Positions 1 to 8,434 of a stretch of 64,000 nucleotides of DNA are shown piece after piece. The position numbers and the translations under genes were made by a program. The notes beneath the pieces were generated by a model that worked only from the letters and a program-made list of their open reading frames with translations, did not search any database and had not been told where the DNA came from. How positions within the stretch are numbered: position 1 is the first letter of the stretch; each line of letters starts with the position of its first letter. Origin of the DNA: Rhodothermus profundi (GTDB lineage Bacteria > Bacteroidota > Rhodothermia > Rhodothermales > Rhodothermaceae); assembly GCF_900142415.1 (NCBI RefSeq), contig NZ_FRAU01000012.1, positions 1 to 64,000 of the forward strand, given 5' to 3'.

Positions 1-21
1 GATTTTCCAGGCCGCCGACAT
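1..21 (-). CDS. Redoxin-like membrane-anchored protein, first seven codons only
   Basis: The ATG is at 21-19 on the minus strand and the reading frame runs off the left edge after MSAAWKI, identical to the start of the complete homologue at 33397-33918. Only the beginning of the N-terminal anchor is in the window, so function is inferred entirely from that homologue: a thioredoxin-fold protein held in the membrane. The assignment as a paralogue is secure because the leader and the first codons are nearly identical. Whether the rest of the gene is intact cannot be seen. Confidence 0.8.
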
Positions 22-126
22 GGCCGAAATGCTTCAAAGGGACCCGTACCTCGGCTTTGAGAAGCTGCTGTTAAGTTACACACAATCTGTCAAGGGCCTC
101 ATGCCAGTGAAATTGTAACTTTTATC
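1..126 (-). repeat. Copy 1 of the redoxin-cassette leader repeat (cut by window edge)
   Basis: Read on the minus strand, 126 down to 1 is nearly identical to 33288-33417 on the plus strand. From the TTAACAG motif to the first codons it also matches the block at 63844 onward. It holds a TTGACA hexamer, a short GT tract (three units), a leader of about 50 bases and the first seven codons of the redoxin-like gene. The match with copy 2 starts at GATAAAAG (126 here, 33288 there); beyond that the flanks are unrelated. No transposase or terminal repeat is visible. Confidence 0.9.
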
Positions 127-179
127 TTGTTTTAGAATATGCTGTTGGGCGGGGCAGCCTGCAAAAAACGGGATGGACG

Positions 180-698
180 ATGACCGAACCATGGCTTATT
201 CCGGATGAGCGGCAGGGGCCGGACGCCCGGCGGGCGGATCTGCTGAAAGGGTTGCAACAGGTGCGGGTCTGGATCGAAGCGGCGCTGGACCAGCTTCCAG
301 AAGAAGCAGCGCTGTGGTGGGAGCCGGCGCCAGGCATTCCGTCGATCGGTGCGCGCGTGCAGCACATTTTGCGCGCCAGCCGACGGCTGGCTGCGTATGC
401 GCTGGATCCAGCACCGGATCCGGAAGCCCTGGCTGCTGAGGCCCGCCTGGACTGGCTGCCCCGGGCGATCGCGCTGGCACCGCTTCGGCAGGAGTTGCGC
501 CAGCAATTTGAGGAGCTGGCGCGACGTATCGAGGCGCTTTCCGACGCCGCCCTGGACGAAATCCGATACGTAGGCCGGCGGCGGCTACCTGTGCGGCGGG
601 CCACCATCCTGCACCATCTGATCGAGCACGCCGCGCACCATAGCGGCCAATTAATCCTGTTGGCTCGTCTCTACCGCCACCGGTCTTCAGCAGGTTAA
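180..698 (+). CDS. DinB-like metal-binding four-helix protein
   Basis: A 172-residue protein with the DinB/YfiT-like pattern: amphipathic helices throughout and spaced histidines at H62 (GARVQHI) and at H150 and H154 in the segment IEHAAHHSG. In this superfamily three histidines usually bind a divalent metal, and members include thiol-dependent S-transferases and uncharacterised stress proteins. The substrate cannot be told from sequence. The gene stands alone, divergent from copy 1 of the redoxin-like gene and 66 bases ahead of the permease pair. The ATG at 180 follows an AT-rich promoter-like stretch. The fold is likely, the role unknown. Confidence 0.75.
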   Translation: MTEPWLIPDERQGPDARRADLLKGLQQVRVWIEAALDQLPEEAALWWEPAPGIPSIGARVQHILRASRRLAAYALDPAPDPEALAAEARLDWLPRAIALAPLRQELRQQFEELARRIEALSDAALDEIRYVGRRRLPVRRATILHHLIEHAAHHSGQLILLARLYRHRSSAG

Positions 699-764
699 CA
701 GACGCAACCCCATCGGTTTCTGCTCGTAGGCTACAACAGTCGCTGTTCGGGAGGTCGACCGCGT

Positions 765-2003
765 ATGTCGCTTTTGCTATTCGAAATCTGGGAAGGCCTG
801 ATGGCCGCCCTGCGGGCGATAGCTGCCCACAAGCTACGGGCCGTCCTGACCACGCTGGGCATCATCATAGGCATCGTGGCCGTTACCCTGATGGCCACGG
901 TGATCAACGGGATTGAGCGCGATTTCAATGCGTCGCTTTCGGAGCTGGGGACCGATGTGCTGTATGTGGAAAAGTGGCCCTGGATTGTAGGACCCGGCTC
1001 ACGCTGGTGGGAATACATCAACCGACCGGACATCACGCCCGAGCTGGCCGACATCATTGAAGCGCGGGCGCGCTACGTGGTAGCTGCGGTGCCTGTGCTG
1101 GATCGAAGGGGAACGGCCCGCTATGGGGGGACGACCGTCTCGTCGCTGACCATCGTAGGGGCTGCGGCCGACTATCCCCGGGTGCATGCCGTGGACCTGG
1201 CACTGGGACGGTTCTACACCGAGGTGGAAGAACGAAGCGCTCGCGCAGTGTGTGTGCTGGGAGCCGAGGTGGCGGCCCGACTGTTTCCCGTTGAACAACC
1301 CCTGGGTAAGTTTATTCGACTCAGCGGCCATCGCTGCCAGGTTGTCGGCGTGCTAGTGCGCAAAGGTAGCGGACCCGACAGCCCGGCCTCGACAGACAAC
1401 TGGGTGTTTCTCCCGTTTCGCACCTATGCACGTTTCTTTGGCGTGCGCCATCGAAGCGTCTCCATTCACGTCAAGGTAGTAGATCCGGAACTGATAGAAC
1501 TAGCGCAGGACGAACTGACCGGCATTCTGCGAGCAGCGCGCAAACTGGACGCGCTCGAAAAAAACAACTTTGAGATCAATCAGCAACAGGCCCTGCGGGA
1601 ACAACTGGCGCCGGTCAAAGCGGCGATCTACGGTGTCGGACTGTTCTTGACGGGGTTGTCGCTCTTGGTGGGCGGGGTCGGGGTCATGAACATTATGTTT
1701 GTGTCGGTGAAGGAGCGCACGCGGGAGATCGGCATCCGCAAGGCCGTGGGAGCTACCCGCCGGGCCATTCTGGTGCAGTTTCTGATTGAGGCCATTCTGG
1801 TGTGCATGATTGGCGGGGTGATCGGTGTGCTGTTGGCCATGATGCTCACGGGCGTGGTCAACCTGTTCATTGAGGCGTATCTTCCGGCCACCACGGTAGC
1901 TTTGGCCTTTCTGATCTGCGTGCTGACCGGCATCACATTTGGCCTGGCACCGGCCTGGACGGCCGCCCGCGCCCAACCCATTGAAGCCTTGCGCTACGAG
2001 TGA
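765..2003 (+). CDS. MacB/FtsX-type ABC transporter permease
   Basis: A 412-residue permease. One transmembrane helix lies at about residues 28-50, followed by a large extracytoplasmic MacB-PCD-type domain (about 51-270) and three C-terminal FtsX helices. The loop after the second helix carries the family signature ERTREIGIRKAVGAT. Such permeases pair with a MacB-like ATPase to export peptides, lipoproteins or other envelope substrates by mechanotransmission. GGAGG lies about ten bases before the ATG. The gene is three bases from a paralogous permease, so the two probably form a heterodimer. No ATPase gene is adjacent in this window, which is unusual; it must be encoded elsewhere. Confidence 0.9.
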   Translation: MSLLLFEIWEGLMAALRAIAAHKLRAVLTTLGIIIGIVAVTLMATVINGIERDFNASLSELGTDVLYVEKWPWIVGPGSRWWEYINRPDITPELADIIEARARYVVAAVPVLDRRGTARYGGTTVSSLTIVGAAADYPRVHAVDLALGRFYTEVEERSARAVCVLGAEVAARLFPVEQPLGKFIRLSGHRCQVVGVLVRKGSGPDSPASTDNWVFLPFRTYARFFGVRHRSVSIHVKVVDPELIELAQDELTGILRAARKLDALEKNNFEINQQQALREQLAPVKAAIYGVGLFLTGLSLLVGGVGVMNIMFVSVKERTREIGIRKAVGATRRAILVQFLIEAILVCMIGGVIGVLLAMMLTGVVNLFIEAYLPATTVALAFLICVLTGITFGLAPAWTAARAQPIEALRYE

Positions 2004-2006
2004 GCT

Positions 2007-3230
2007 ATGGAATTTGTCGAAGCCTTCCGTATGGCCTGGACAGCCCTCCGCACCAACCGGCTGCGGTCAGGACTGACCCTGCTGGGCATGGTGATCGGCG
2101 TGTTTGCTATCATCAGCTCGGTAACGGCCGTCAAAGTGATTGATGTGTACTTTCGGGACTCGATGAACTTTCTGGGCTCCTCTACCTTCACCATTAGTCG
2201 CTACCCAAGCATTCGGGTGAGCAACGAACGGTTTGCATACCGCCGGCCCATCACCTACGCCCAGGTCGAACGACTCAAGCGCAGTCTGTCGCAGCCGGTA
2301 TTCATCAGCATTATGGAGTCGTTTGATCTCGGGGCTGTGCGCTATCAGGATCGGGAAACGGAGCCGAACGTGCAGCTCATTGGCACCGATGAAAACTTCC
2401 TGGAGAACTTCAGCTATGAGTTGGACGCAGGCCGTTTCATCACAGCGCAGGACGTGCACTACGTTCGTCCCGTCATTGTACTGGGGTCGGTGATTGCTGA
2501 AGAGCTCTTTCCCAACGAAACGCCGCTGGGCAAGGTGGTCCGCTTCGGGGGGCATCGCTACGAGGTCATCGGGGTGCTCAAAACAAAAGGTAGTTTTCTG
2601 GGCTTTAGCCAGGACCGGCGGGCGCTGATTCCGATTACGACGGCTTTTGCGCGCTATGGATTGCCGGAACGGGACCTGGCGCTGGTCAGCGTGCGCGTAA
2701 GCAGTCCGGAGCGATTGGGGGCCGCCATGGACGAGGTGATCAGCAAGTTGCGCATTATTCGAAAGGTAGCGCCGGGCCAGCCCAATGATTTCGAGATTAG
2801 CACGAACGATTCGATGCGCAGCGTCTTTGAGGCGTTCACGCGCACGCTTTCCATTGGAGGGGCCGGGATTGGATTGATCGCGCTGCTGGCTGCTGGCATT
2901 GGGATCATGAACATCATGCTGGTATCGGTTACCGAGCGCACGCGGGAGATCGGCATTCGCAAGGCGGTAGGCGCCCGGCGTCGCGACATTCTGCGGCAGT
3001 TCTTGCTTGAAGCATTTTTCTTGTGCCAGATTGGCGGGCTGGTCGGTATTTTACTGGGAGCGCTCGGAGGGAATCTGGTGGCGGTGTATTTTGACATTTC
3101 GGCCGTCTTTCCCTGGAACTGGGCGCTGGGGGGCATGCTTCTGGTTACGCTGGTAGCTGTGGTGTTTGGGAGCTATCCGGCATACAAAGCCGCTCGGTTG
3201 AATCCTATTGACGCGTTACGCTACGAATAG
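2007..3230 (+). CDS. MacB/FtsX-type ABC transporter permease (second of pair)
   Basis: A 407-residue paralogue of the preceding gene with the same plan: N-terminal helix at about residues 20-45, a periplasmic MacB-PCD-type domain, then three helices with the loop motif ERTREIGIRKAVGARRRD. Both proteins end in IxALRYE, showing a tandem duplication. It starts three bases after the upstream stop and ends three bases before rpiA, so the three genes are almost certainly co-transcribed. Co-expression with rpiA need not imply shared function. As with its partner, the ATP-hydrolysing subunit is not encoded nearby. Confidence 0.9.
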   Translation: MEFVEAFRMAWTALRTNRLRSGLTLLGMVIGVFAIISSVTAVKVIDVYFRDSMNFLGSSTFTISRYPSIRVSNERFAYRRPITYAQVERLKRSLSQPVFISIMESFDLGAVRYQDRETEPNVQLIGTDENFLENFSYELDAGRFITAQDVHYVRPVIVLGSVIAEELFPNETPLGKVVRFGGHRYEVIGVLKTKGSFLGFSQDRRALIPITTAFARYGLPERDLALVSVRVSSPERLGAAMDEVISKLRIIRKVAPGQPNDFEISTNDSMRSVFEAFTRTLSIGGAGIGLIALLAAGIGIMNIMLVSVTERTREIGIRKAVGARRRDILRQFLLEAFFLCQIGGLVGILLGALGGNLVAVYFDISAVFPWNWALGGMLLVTLVAVVFGSYPAYKAARLNPIDALRYE

Positions 3231-3233
3231 CCT

Positions 3234-3938
3234 ATGCCATTATCGGCAACAGAACAGGCGAAAAAGGCGGTTGGCGAAAAGGTAGCAGCCCTGGTGGTAT
3301 CAGGCATGCGGCTGGGACTGGGAACCGGCTCAACGGCTGCATGGGCCATTCGTGCAATTGGGCGGCGGGTGCGAGAGGAAGGACTGCAGGTGGTTGGGGT
3401 TCCCACTTCCTATGCCGCAGAACAACTGGCCCGGGCTGAAGGCATTCCGCTGGTTACGCTCGCAGACGTGGAAGAACTGGATCTGGCTTTTGATGGGGCC
3501 GATGAGGTCAGTCCCGCGTTAGATCTGATCAAAGGCCGAGGGGCGGCGCATACCCGGGAAAAAGTGGTGGCTACGCAAGCGCGGCGGTTTGTGGTGCTGG
3601 TAGATGCGTCAAAGCTGGTGCATCGGCTGGGCACGCGCTGCCCGGTGCCGGTCGAGGTGCTTCCCATGGCGGCTGCGCCCGTGATGCGGCAGCTTCGGCG
3701 TATGGGGGCCGAGCCTGTTCTACGCATGGGGAAAGCCAAAGACGGACCAGTGGTAACCGATCAGGGGTTCTGGGTAATCGACGCGCACTTCCCGGAAGGG
3801 ATCGACGATCCGCAGGCGCTGGCAATGACGCTTTCCACGATACCCGGCGTGCTGGACCACGGGCTATTTCTGGGCATGGCTACCGATGTGCTGGTAGGCG
3901 AGGCCAACGGACAGATCCGCCATATGCAGCGATCCTGA
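3234..3938 (+). CDS. rpiA: Ribose-5-phosphate isomerase A
   Basis: A 234-residue cytoplasmic enzyme interconverting ribose 5-phosphate and ribulose 5-phosphate in the non-oxidative pentose phosphate pathway. Diagnostic motifs are present: GLGTGSTAAWAI for phosphate binding, the catalytic segment FDGADEVSPALDLIKGRG with its two aspartates and lysine, then AAHTREK with the base glutamate. Length is normal for RpiA. It follows the permease pair by three bases and is followed by a strong terminator, so it closes this operon. Transketolase and a transaldolase lie about 11 kb downstream, giving the window most of the non-oxidative branch. Confidence 0.96.
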   Translation: MPLSATEQAKKAVGEKVAALVVSGMRLGLGTGSTAAWAIRAIGRRVREEGLQVVGVPTSYAAEQLARAEGIPLVTLADVEELDLAFDGADEVSPALDLIKGRGAAHTREKVVATQARRFVVLVDASKLVHRLGTRCPVPVEVLPMAAAPVMRQLRRMGAEPVLRMGKAKDGPVVTDQGFWVIDAHFPEGIDDPQALAMTLSTIPGVLDHGLFLGMATDVLVGEANGQIRHMQRS

Positions 3939-3963
3939 ACCGTTCTCAAAAAAGTAGAAAAAA

Positions 3964-3992
3964 GGCGCAGCCCTTCGGCTGCGCCTTTTTTT
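3964..3992. terminator. Rho-independent terminator, bidirectional
   Basis: Perfect 8-bp stem GGCGCAGC/GCTGCGCC (3964-3971 and 3978-3985) with a 6-base loop, followed by seven T on the plus strand and preceded by an A run that serves the minus strand. It separates rpiA from the convergent tonB-like gene. Confidence 0.93.
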
Positions 3993-4015
3993 CGCACAGA
4001 TGCGCCACGTAAAGC

Positions 4016-4681
4016 TTACTGGAGGCGGAAAACAACCGGCAGAGTGTAACGCACCCGCACGGGACGCCCGCGCTGCCGACCTGGCTTGAATTTAAGCTGG
4101 CTGACGCACCGAAGAGCTTCTTCATTCAGGCCGGCACCCGGACCGCTCAGCACCTGCGGATTGGTTACATTACCATTCTCATCTACCACAAACTGCACCA
4201 CTACGCGGCCCTCAACCCCGGCTTTCCGGGCGATCTCAGGATAGCGGATGCACTCATAGAGGGCCCGCATGCCTCCGATAAGCTGAGGCATTTCCTCTAC
4301 GATCACAAACACCTCCGGCTCCGGCTCCTCTTCCTCCTCGGGCGGCGGCGGAGGCGGCGGCACATTGGTAATGGCTTCGTTGATGTCCAGGGCGGCGTCC
4401 AGATTCAGATCTTCCTCTTCCAGCATCGTTTCATCTGGCACTTCTACAGGTACGGGCGGCCGTGGAGGAGGCGGTGGCTTGACTTCTTGCTTGGTCTGGA
4501 TGATCTCCTCCATTTGCACCACTTCCTGCTCCTCCATCACGAACTGGATCTCCTGCTTAGGCCGCCATTCGACCCGGAAGGCCACAATCAGGAGGAGCAG
4601 CGTAACAACCAGGCCGATCTCAATGTACAGCGGGTAACGCTTTCGCAGATCAGCCTCCTCCGTTTTCCGAACGATTCCCAT
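4016..4681 (-). CDS. TonB-family energy transducer
   Basis: A 221-residue protein: short cytoplasmic N-terminus, one transmembrane helix (about residues 18-37), a periplasmic region with proline blocks (PPPPPRPPVPVEVP and a run of seven prolines) and an acidic stretch, then a TonB C-terminal domain from about 135 ending LPVVFRLQ. The C-terminal domain contains RYPEIARKAGVEGRV and LKFKPGRQRGRPV, typical of Bacteroidota TonB. It transfers proton-motive energy to outer-membrane receptors, normally with ExbB/ExbD, which are not in this window. The proline-rich spacer is fairly short. It is the last gene of a minus-strand run and shares the terminator at 3964-3992. Confidence 0.92.
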   Translation of the reverse strand: MGIVRKTEEADLRKRYPLYIEIGLVVTLLLLIVAFRVEWRPKQEIQFVMEEQEVVQMEEIIQTKQEVKPPPPPRPPVPVEVPDETMLEEEDLNLDAALDINEAITNVPPPPPPPEEEEEPEPEVFVIVEEMPQLIGGMRALYECIRYPEIARKAGVEGRVVVQFVVDENGNVTNPQVLSGPGAGLNEEALRCVSQLKFKPGRQRGRPVRVRYTLPVVFRLQ

Positions 4682-4776
4682 GACCGATGGCTACTGGTTG
4701 GTGTAGCAGCGAAGATACGTCGTTTTCAACGTTCGAGCAACCACGCTTATGCATGAAGGATTGTTGAAGTTCCGAC

Positions 4777-5133
4777 TCAACTGTCGGTAGGATAAGGGGC
4801 CAGCCAGCGATCCAGAAAGTAGCCGGCCAGCAGGCCGAGACCATCGGCTACTAGATCCAACCACTCGGCAGAGCGGCCTATTGGCAGCAGGTATTGTCCG
4901 GCTTCGGTGAGAAAGGCCAGCAAGGTGCCCGTGATGAACACCCATGCAAGACGATGCTTTCCGGAAAGCACTGGCAGCCAGAAGCCAGCAAAGCCGGCAA
5001 AAAGAACAAAATGAGCAATTTTGTCGATCCACTGGAAAACGATGGGTTCGACCAGCTCGCCGGGCGCAAAGCAGGCGACCAGCACGCCCAGCGTCCATCC
5101 CACGGCCAGTAGGCGAAACAGCCGCATGGTCAT
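4777..5133 (-). CDS. VanZ-like membrane protein
   Basis: A 118-residue protein with four predicted hydrophobic helices. The pattern is that of small VanZ-like proteins: a charged KIAHFVLFAGFAGFW segment, then TEAGQYLLPIGRSAEWLDLVADGLG near the last helix. The founding member influences teicoplanin resistance, but most relatives have no known role. Its ATG overlaps the stop of the NAD(P)HX repair gene by four bases, so translation is probably coupled. There is no functional tie with its neighbours that I can see. Confident on family, not on function. Confidence 0.82.
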   Translation of the reverse strand: MTMRLFRLLAVGWTLGVLVACFAPGELVEPIVFQWIDKIAHFVLFAGFAGFWLPVLSGKHRLAWVFITGTLLAFLTEAGQYLLPIGRSAEWLDLVADGLGLLAGYFLDRWLAPYPTDS

Positions 5134-6725
5134 CGGTCAAAACGCGTTCGAAGTACAGCGGGCAAGTAGGTCAGCAAGTCGGATGCCATCATGGTTGCCG
5201 TTCCGTAATGGGCGGCGTAGTGATCGGCAACAGCGCCGCCCACATGCAGGGCGCACACGGCGGCCTGCGTGGGGGGCAAGCCCTGCGCCAGCAATCCTAC
5301 GCACAGGCCGGCCAGCACATCGCCTGTTCCGGCGGTCGCAAGCGCCGGATTTCCTGTTGCGTTAATCCAGACCGTTCCGTCAGGCCAGCCCACCACGCTG
5401 GGCATACCTTTTAGCAGGAGTACGCAATGCCATTGTTGCGCGTACTCCTGCACGACTTTGATGCGGTGGGTCAGGTCTACGTCGCCTGCCAGGCGGCGGA
5501 ATTCGCCGAGGTGTGGCGTGAGGATCCAGCGTCCCTGCGCATGCCGTGGGATCAACTCGGTAAATCCGACCAGCGCGTTCAGGCCATCGGCGTCGATCAC
5601 AGCAGGAAGCGATGTGCGTTCCAGAAGCGTACGGGCAAAACGCTGCGTGTCCGGATGGCGGCCCAGACCGGGGCCGACAAGCAGTGCGCGGGCGCGTTCG
5701 AGCCAGCCGTCCAGCACGTCAAAGGCATCTTCCTGGTCGATACCGCCCCGTTCGGTTTCGGGCAGGCCCAGCAGGGCGACTTCGGTTAGCTTGGTCGCTA
5801 GAACTGGCCGCACATCCGAAGGGCAGGCGCAGAGCACGTAGCCTGCGCCGATTCGTGCAGCGGCGGTGGCGGCCATCACAGGGGCTCCGGTGAACTCTCG
5901 CGATCCAGCTACGATAAGGGCCAGCCCTGCACTGTACTTATGAGCGTCGTGCGCACGCCGGGGCAGCCACTGGCGTATGAGGGCATCGGAGGCGCGCCAG
6001 GCACAACCTGGCTGGCGCGCTGCCTGCTCCAGTACGTGTCGTGGAATACCAATGTCGATCACATCAACGGTGCCGCACAGCCGGGGTCCCTCACCCAGCA
6101 ACAGCCCTACTTTGAGCGCGCCCATGGTGACAGTACGGGTTGCTGCAACGGCAGCGCCCAGGACCTGGCCGGTATCGCTGTCCAGTCCTGTGGGTATGTC
6201 GATAGCCAGAATGGGGGCCGGGTGTTCGTTCAGCCATTGTACCAGTTCTCGGATGGGAGCGCGAAGCGGACTGGAAAGCCCGGTGCCCAGCAGCGCATCG
6301 ACGTACAGATCGGCCCGGGGCAGATGATCCAGCTCGGCCAGATCTGTCAGCCGATGCAGGTGCAGGCGGTGGGCTGGGTCTGCTTCGGCGAGGTGCTCCA
6401 GAAGTCGGTAGTTGGCCGCAGCATCATCGCTCATGGCCGAAGCGTCTGCCAGCGTCACCACGTGTACGTGAGCGCCCCGGGCGTGCAGCACGCGCGCCAG
6501 TACGAAGCCATCTCCGCCGTTGTTGCCTCGCCCGCACAGGCACACAACGGTTCGCGCTGCCACGGTGCCCAGCATGCGGGCAGCCACTTCGGCAGCGCCA
6601 CGTCCTGCCGTTTCCATCAGCACGCGGCCGGGCAGTCCCAGCGTCTCAATGGTTTGCCGATCGGCTTCGCGCATCGCCCGGGCCGTAAGTACGGGTTCAG
6701 GGTGGGCTTCCAAAAGGGGGTTCAT
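5130..6725 (-). CDS. nnr: Bifunctional NAD(P)HX epimerase/dehydratase
   Basis: A 531-residue fusion that repairs hydrated NADH and NADPH. The N-terminal YjeF-type epimerase domain (about residues 15-225) has the signature CGRGNNGGDGFVLARVL. The C-terminal ADP- or ATP-dependent dehydratase of the ribokinase-like fold (about 240-525) has LTPHLGEFRRL and the anion-hole motif NPALATAGTGDVLAGL. Length and domain order match bacterial Nnr proteins. A run of ten A on the coding strand lies 13-22 bases before the ATG, in a promoter-like context. It is followed by the overlapping VanZ-like gene. Confidence 0.95.
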   Translation of the reverse strand: MNPLLEAHPEPVLTARAMREADRQTIETLGLPGRVLMETAGRGAAEVAARMLGTVAARTVVCLCGRGNNGGDGFVLARVLHARGAHVHVVTLADASAMSDDAAANYRLLEHLAEADPAHRLHLHRLTDLAELDHLPRADLYVDALLGTGLSSPLRAPIRELVQWLNEHPAPILAIDIPTGLDSDTGQVLGAAVAATRTVTMGALKVGLLLGEGPRLCGTVDVIDIGIPRHVLEQAARQPGCAWRASDALIRQWLPRRAHDAHKYSAGLALIVAGSREFTGAPVMAATAAARIGAGYVLCACPSDVRPVLATKLTEVALLGLPETERGGIDQEDAFDVLDGWLERARALLVGPGLGRHPDTQRFARTLLERTSLPAVIDADGLNALVGFTELIPRHAQGRWILTPHLGEFRRLAGDVDLTHRIKVVQEYAQQWHCVLLLKGMPSVVGWPDGTVWINATGNPALATAGTGDVLAGLCVGLLAQGLPPTQAAVCALHVGGAVADHYAAHYGTATMMASDLLTYLPAVLRTRFDR

Positions 6726-6772
6726 AGGTCTGCGCAGTTTTTTTTTTGCAAAGAAAAAGTATATCAGGGCGT

Positions 6773-8434
6773 CTAAGGCAAATGAAGCCTTGAAAAACGC
6801 AGCGTATCGCCGGCTGCAATTTCCCAGCGGGGGCGCGTCTGTAGCGGTTCAGGGAGCCAGCTCAGGGGTTCCGGAGGAGCATAGGGAAGGAGCTGGCCAC
6901 CGTCCCAGCGCTGGTTACCATTGTAATCCAGGAAGGCGCGGACGCGGAAGCGTCCTTCGGGCAGAGACTCGAAGTGAAACGTGCCTCCTCCAGGCGGTAA
7001 TCTTTGCTTCTGGACCGGCAGAGCAGGAGTTTCCGGAAGCAACTCGACAATCACCGGAGCCGTGGTGTCGGCTGCCTGCACCACTCCGCTCAGGCTGCCC
7101 AGCATCGCGGCTGGCATGAGGGTCAGCGTAGCGTGCCAGAGCGTATCGGGGTGGCCGCTTATGCGTCCCTCCAGCGTCAGGTGCAACTGCTCACCCGGAC
7201 GAAGGGGCGGATCGGGAATCAAGGTATAGGTGGTGCCATCTGCACTTTCTAGCCGGAAGGCGCGGGGACGACCGGTGGTATCGGTCAGGGTCAGGTAAGC
7301 GGCCAGGTCAGGTGGTGGCAGGTTGAACCGGAGCTGCAGCAATTGATTCGGCAGCAGTCGGGCCTGCGCACCTGGAATGAACCCCAGGAAGCGAAGACGA
7401 AGGGTGTCGCGGCGCGCAAGGCCTGTAAAACGCACCGTGTCGGGCCGGACCGGATTCCCGGCGGTGTCCACTACGCCGCCAGCGCGCAGCCAGTGCGTAA
7501 CGGGTTGAAGGGGAGGTGTGTAGAGCAGCACATCGAACGGACGCGCTGGCACCTGGTAAACAGCCTGGATGGGTATGGCTGTCTCGGGGGTAAACAAGAG
7601 CCACCGAGAGGGGTCACGTGTTTGCAGCCGAACCGGTTCAGAAAAGCGCACCTGTAGGCGTCGGTTAGACAGCGGTCGAACCTGCCGGAGGATGGGCGGG
7701 AGCGTGTCCAGGTGCGTTATCAGCCAGGGGGTCGGCAGGAGCTGACCGCTGGTGTCCGGCTGGAGGGCAGGGTGAGGTGGGGCCGCAAAGGCTTCGCCGG
7801 GATCCGGCTGGCGGTTGCGATTGCGGTCTGCCAGTGCAATTACGAAGTAGCGTTGGTCACTCAGGTAAGCAAATTGAAAACGCCCTTCTGGATCGGTCTG
7901 AGTGCGATAATCTGGACTGGGAGGCCAGGTGCGCAGAGGGAGGCTGTCGGTAAGCGCGTAGGCGTACACGTCGATGTTGGCAACAGGTTGACCAGAAGCT
8001 GCGTCGAGCACGCGCCCGACCAGTTGGCCTCGGTTGATTGTAGGACCCGTAGAGAAAGCCAGCACGATGGGTTCACGAAGAGAGACGCCATGCAGATCAC
8101 GCAGGTCTGTATCGAACGTCAGCACGTAAGTCGTATTGGAGCGCAGCGGAGTGGGCAGCGAAAAGGTAACGGTTCGGCCCCGAACGCGCACCTTGGGCGG
8201 ACGTTCTGGCGCTGGAGTGATCGACAGCGCACGGGCTACGGAAGCCGGATCGATTCCCTCTGAAAAAACCAGCCGGATCCGTGGATCCTGCACGTTGGTC
8301 GCATTGGGAGGAGGGGTGCTTTCCACCAGCGCTGGCGGCGTACGGTCCGGAGGACCGCCAGAAGGCGGAACCGGGTTAGCACAGGCTGTTAACCCTATCA
8401 GGAGAACCAGCCCTTTATGGACGAGGCGCATCAC
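6773..8434 (-). CDS. Ig-like domain lipoprotein
   Basis: A 553-residue predicted outer-envelope lipoprotein. The signal peptide ends in the lipobox LTAC at about residue 18, followed by a proline-rich linker and a bacterial Ig-like domain (SbsA type, about 30-135) with NATNVQDPRIRLVFSEGI. After this come a carboxypeptidase-regulatory-like segment (VGRVLDAASGQPVANIDVYAY), further beta-sandwich repeats and a last one containing FRVRAFLDYNGNQRWDGG. Such proteins are common in Bacteroidota; their function is undefined, probably structural or adhesive. It overlaps the upstream gene by about 20 bases. The second Met (8431) may be the true start. Confidence 0.85.
   Translation of the reverse strand: MMRLVHKGLVLLIGLTACANPVPPSGGPPDRTPPALVESTPPPNATNVQDPRIRLVFSEGIDPASVARALSITPAPERPPKVRVRGRTVTFSLPTPLRSNTTYVLTFDTDLRDLHGVSLREPIVLAFSTGPTINRGQLVGRVLDAASGQPVANIDVYAYALTDSLPLRTWPPSPDYRTQTDPEGRFQFAYLSDQRYFVIALADRNRNRQPDPGEAFAAPPHPALQPDTSGQLLPTPWLITHLDTLPPILRQVRPLSNRRLQVRFSEPVRLQTRDPSRWLLFTPETAIPIQAVYQVPARPFDVLLYTPPLQPVTHWLRAGGVVDTAGNPVRPDTVRFTGLARRDTLRLRFLGFIPGAQARLLPNQLLQLRFNLPPPDLAAYLTLTDTTGRPRAFRLESADGTTYTLIPDPPLRPGEQLHLTLEGRISGHPDTLWHATLTLMPAAMLGSLSGVVQAADTTAPVIVELLPETPALPVQKQRLPPGGGTFHFESLPEGRFRVRAFLDYNGNQRWDGGQLLPYAPPEPLSWLPEPLQTRPRWEIAAGDTLRFSRLHLP

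Noticed and set aside
2-118. A plus-strand frame ending like a real protein C-terminus (MAEMLQRDPYLGFEKLLLSY...)
   Set aside because: It is antisense to the repeated leader. In copy 2 the same frame is shifted by the GT tract, loses its stop and has an in-frame TAG upstream, so it is not conserved. It cannot be excluded fully because the window starts here.
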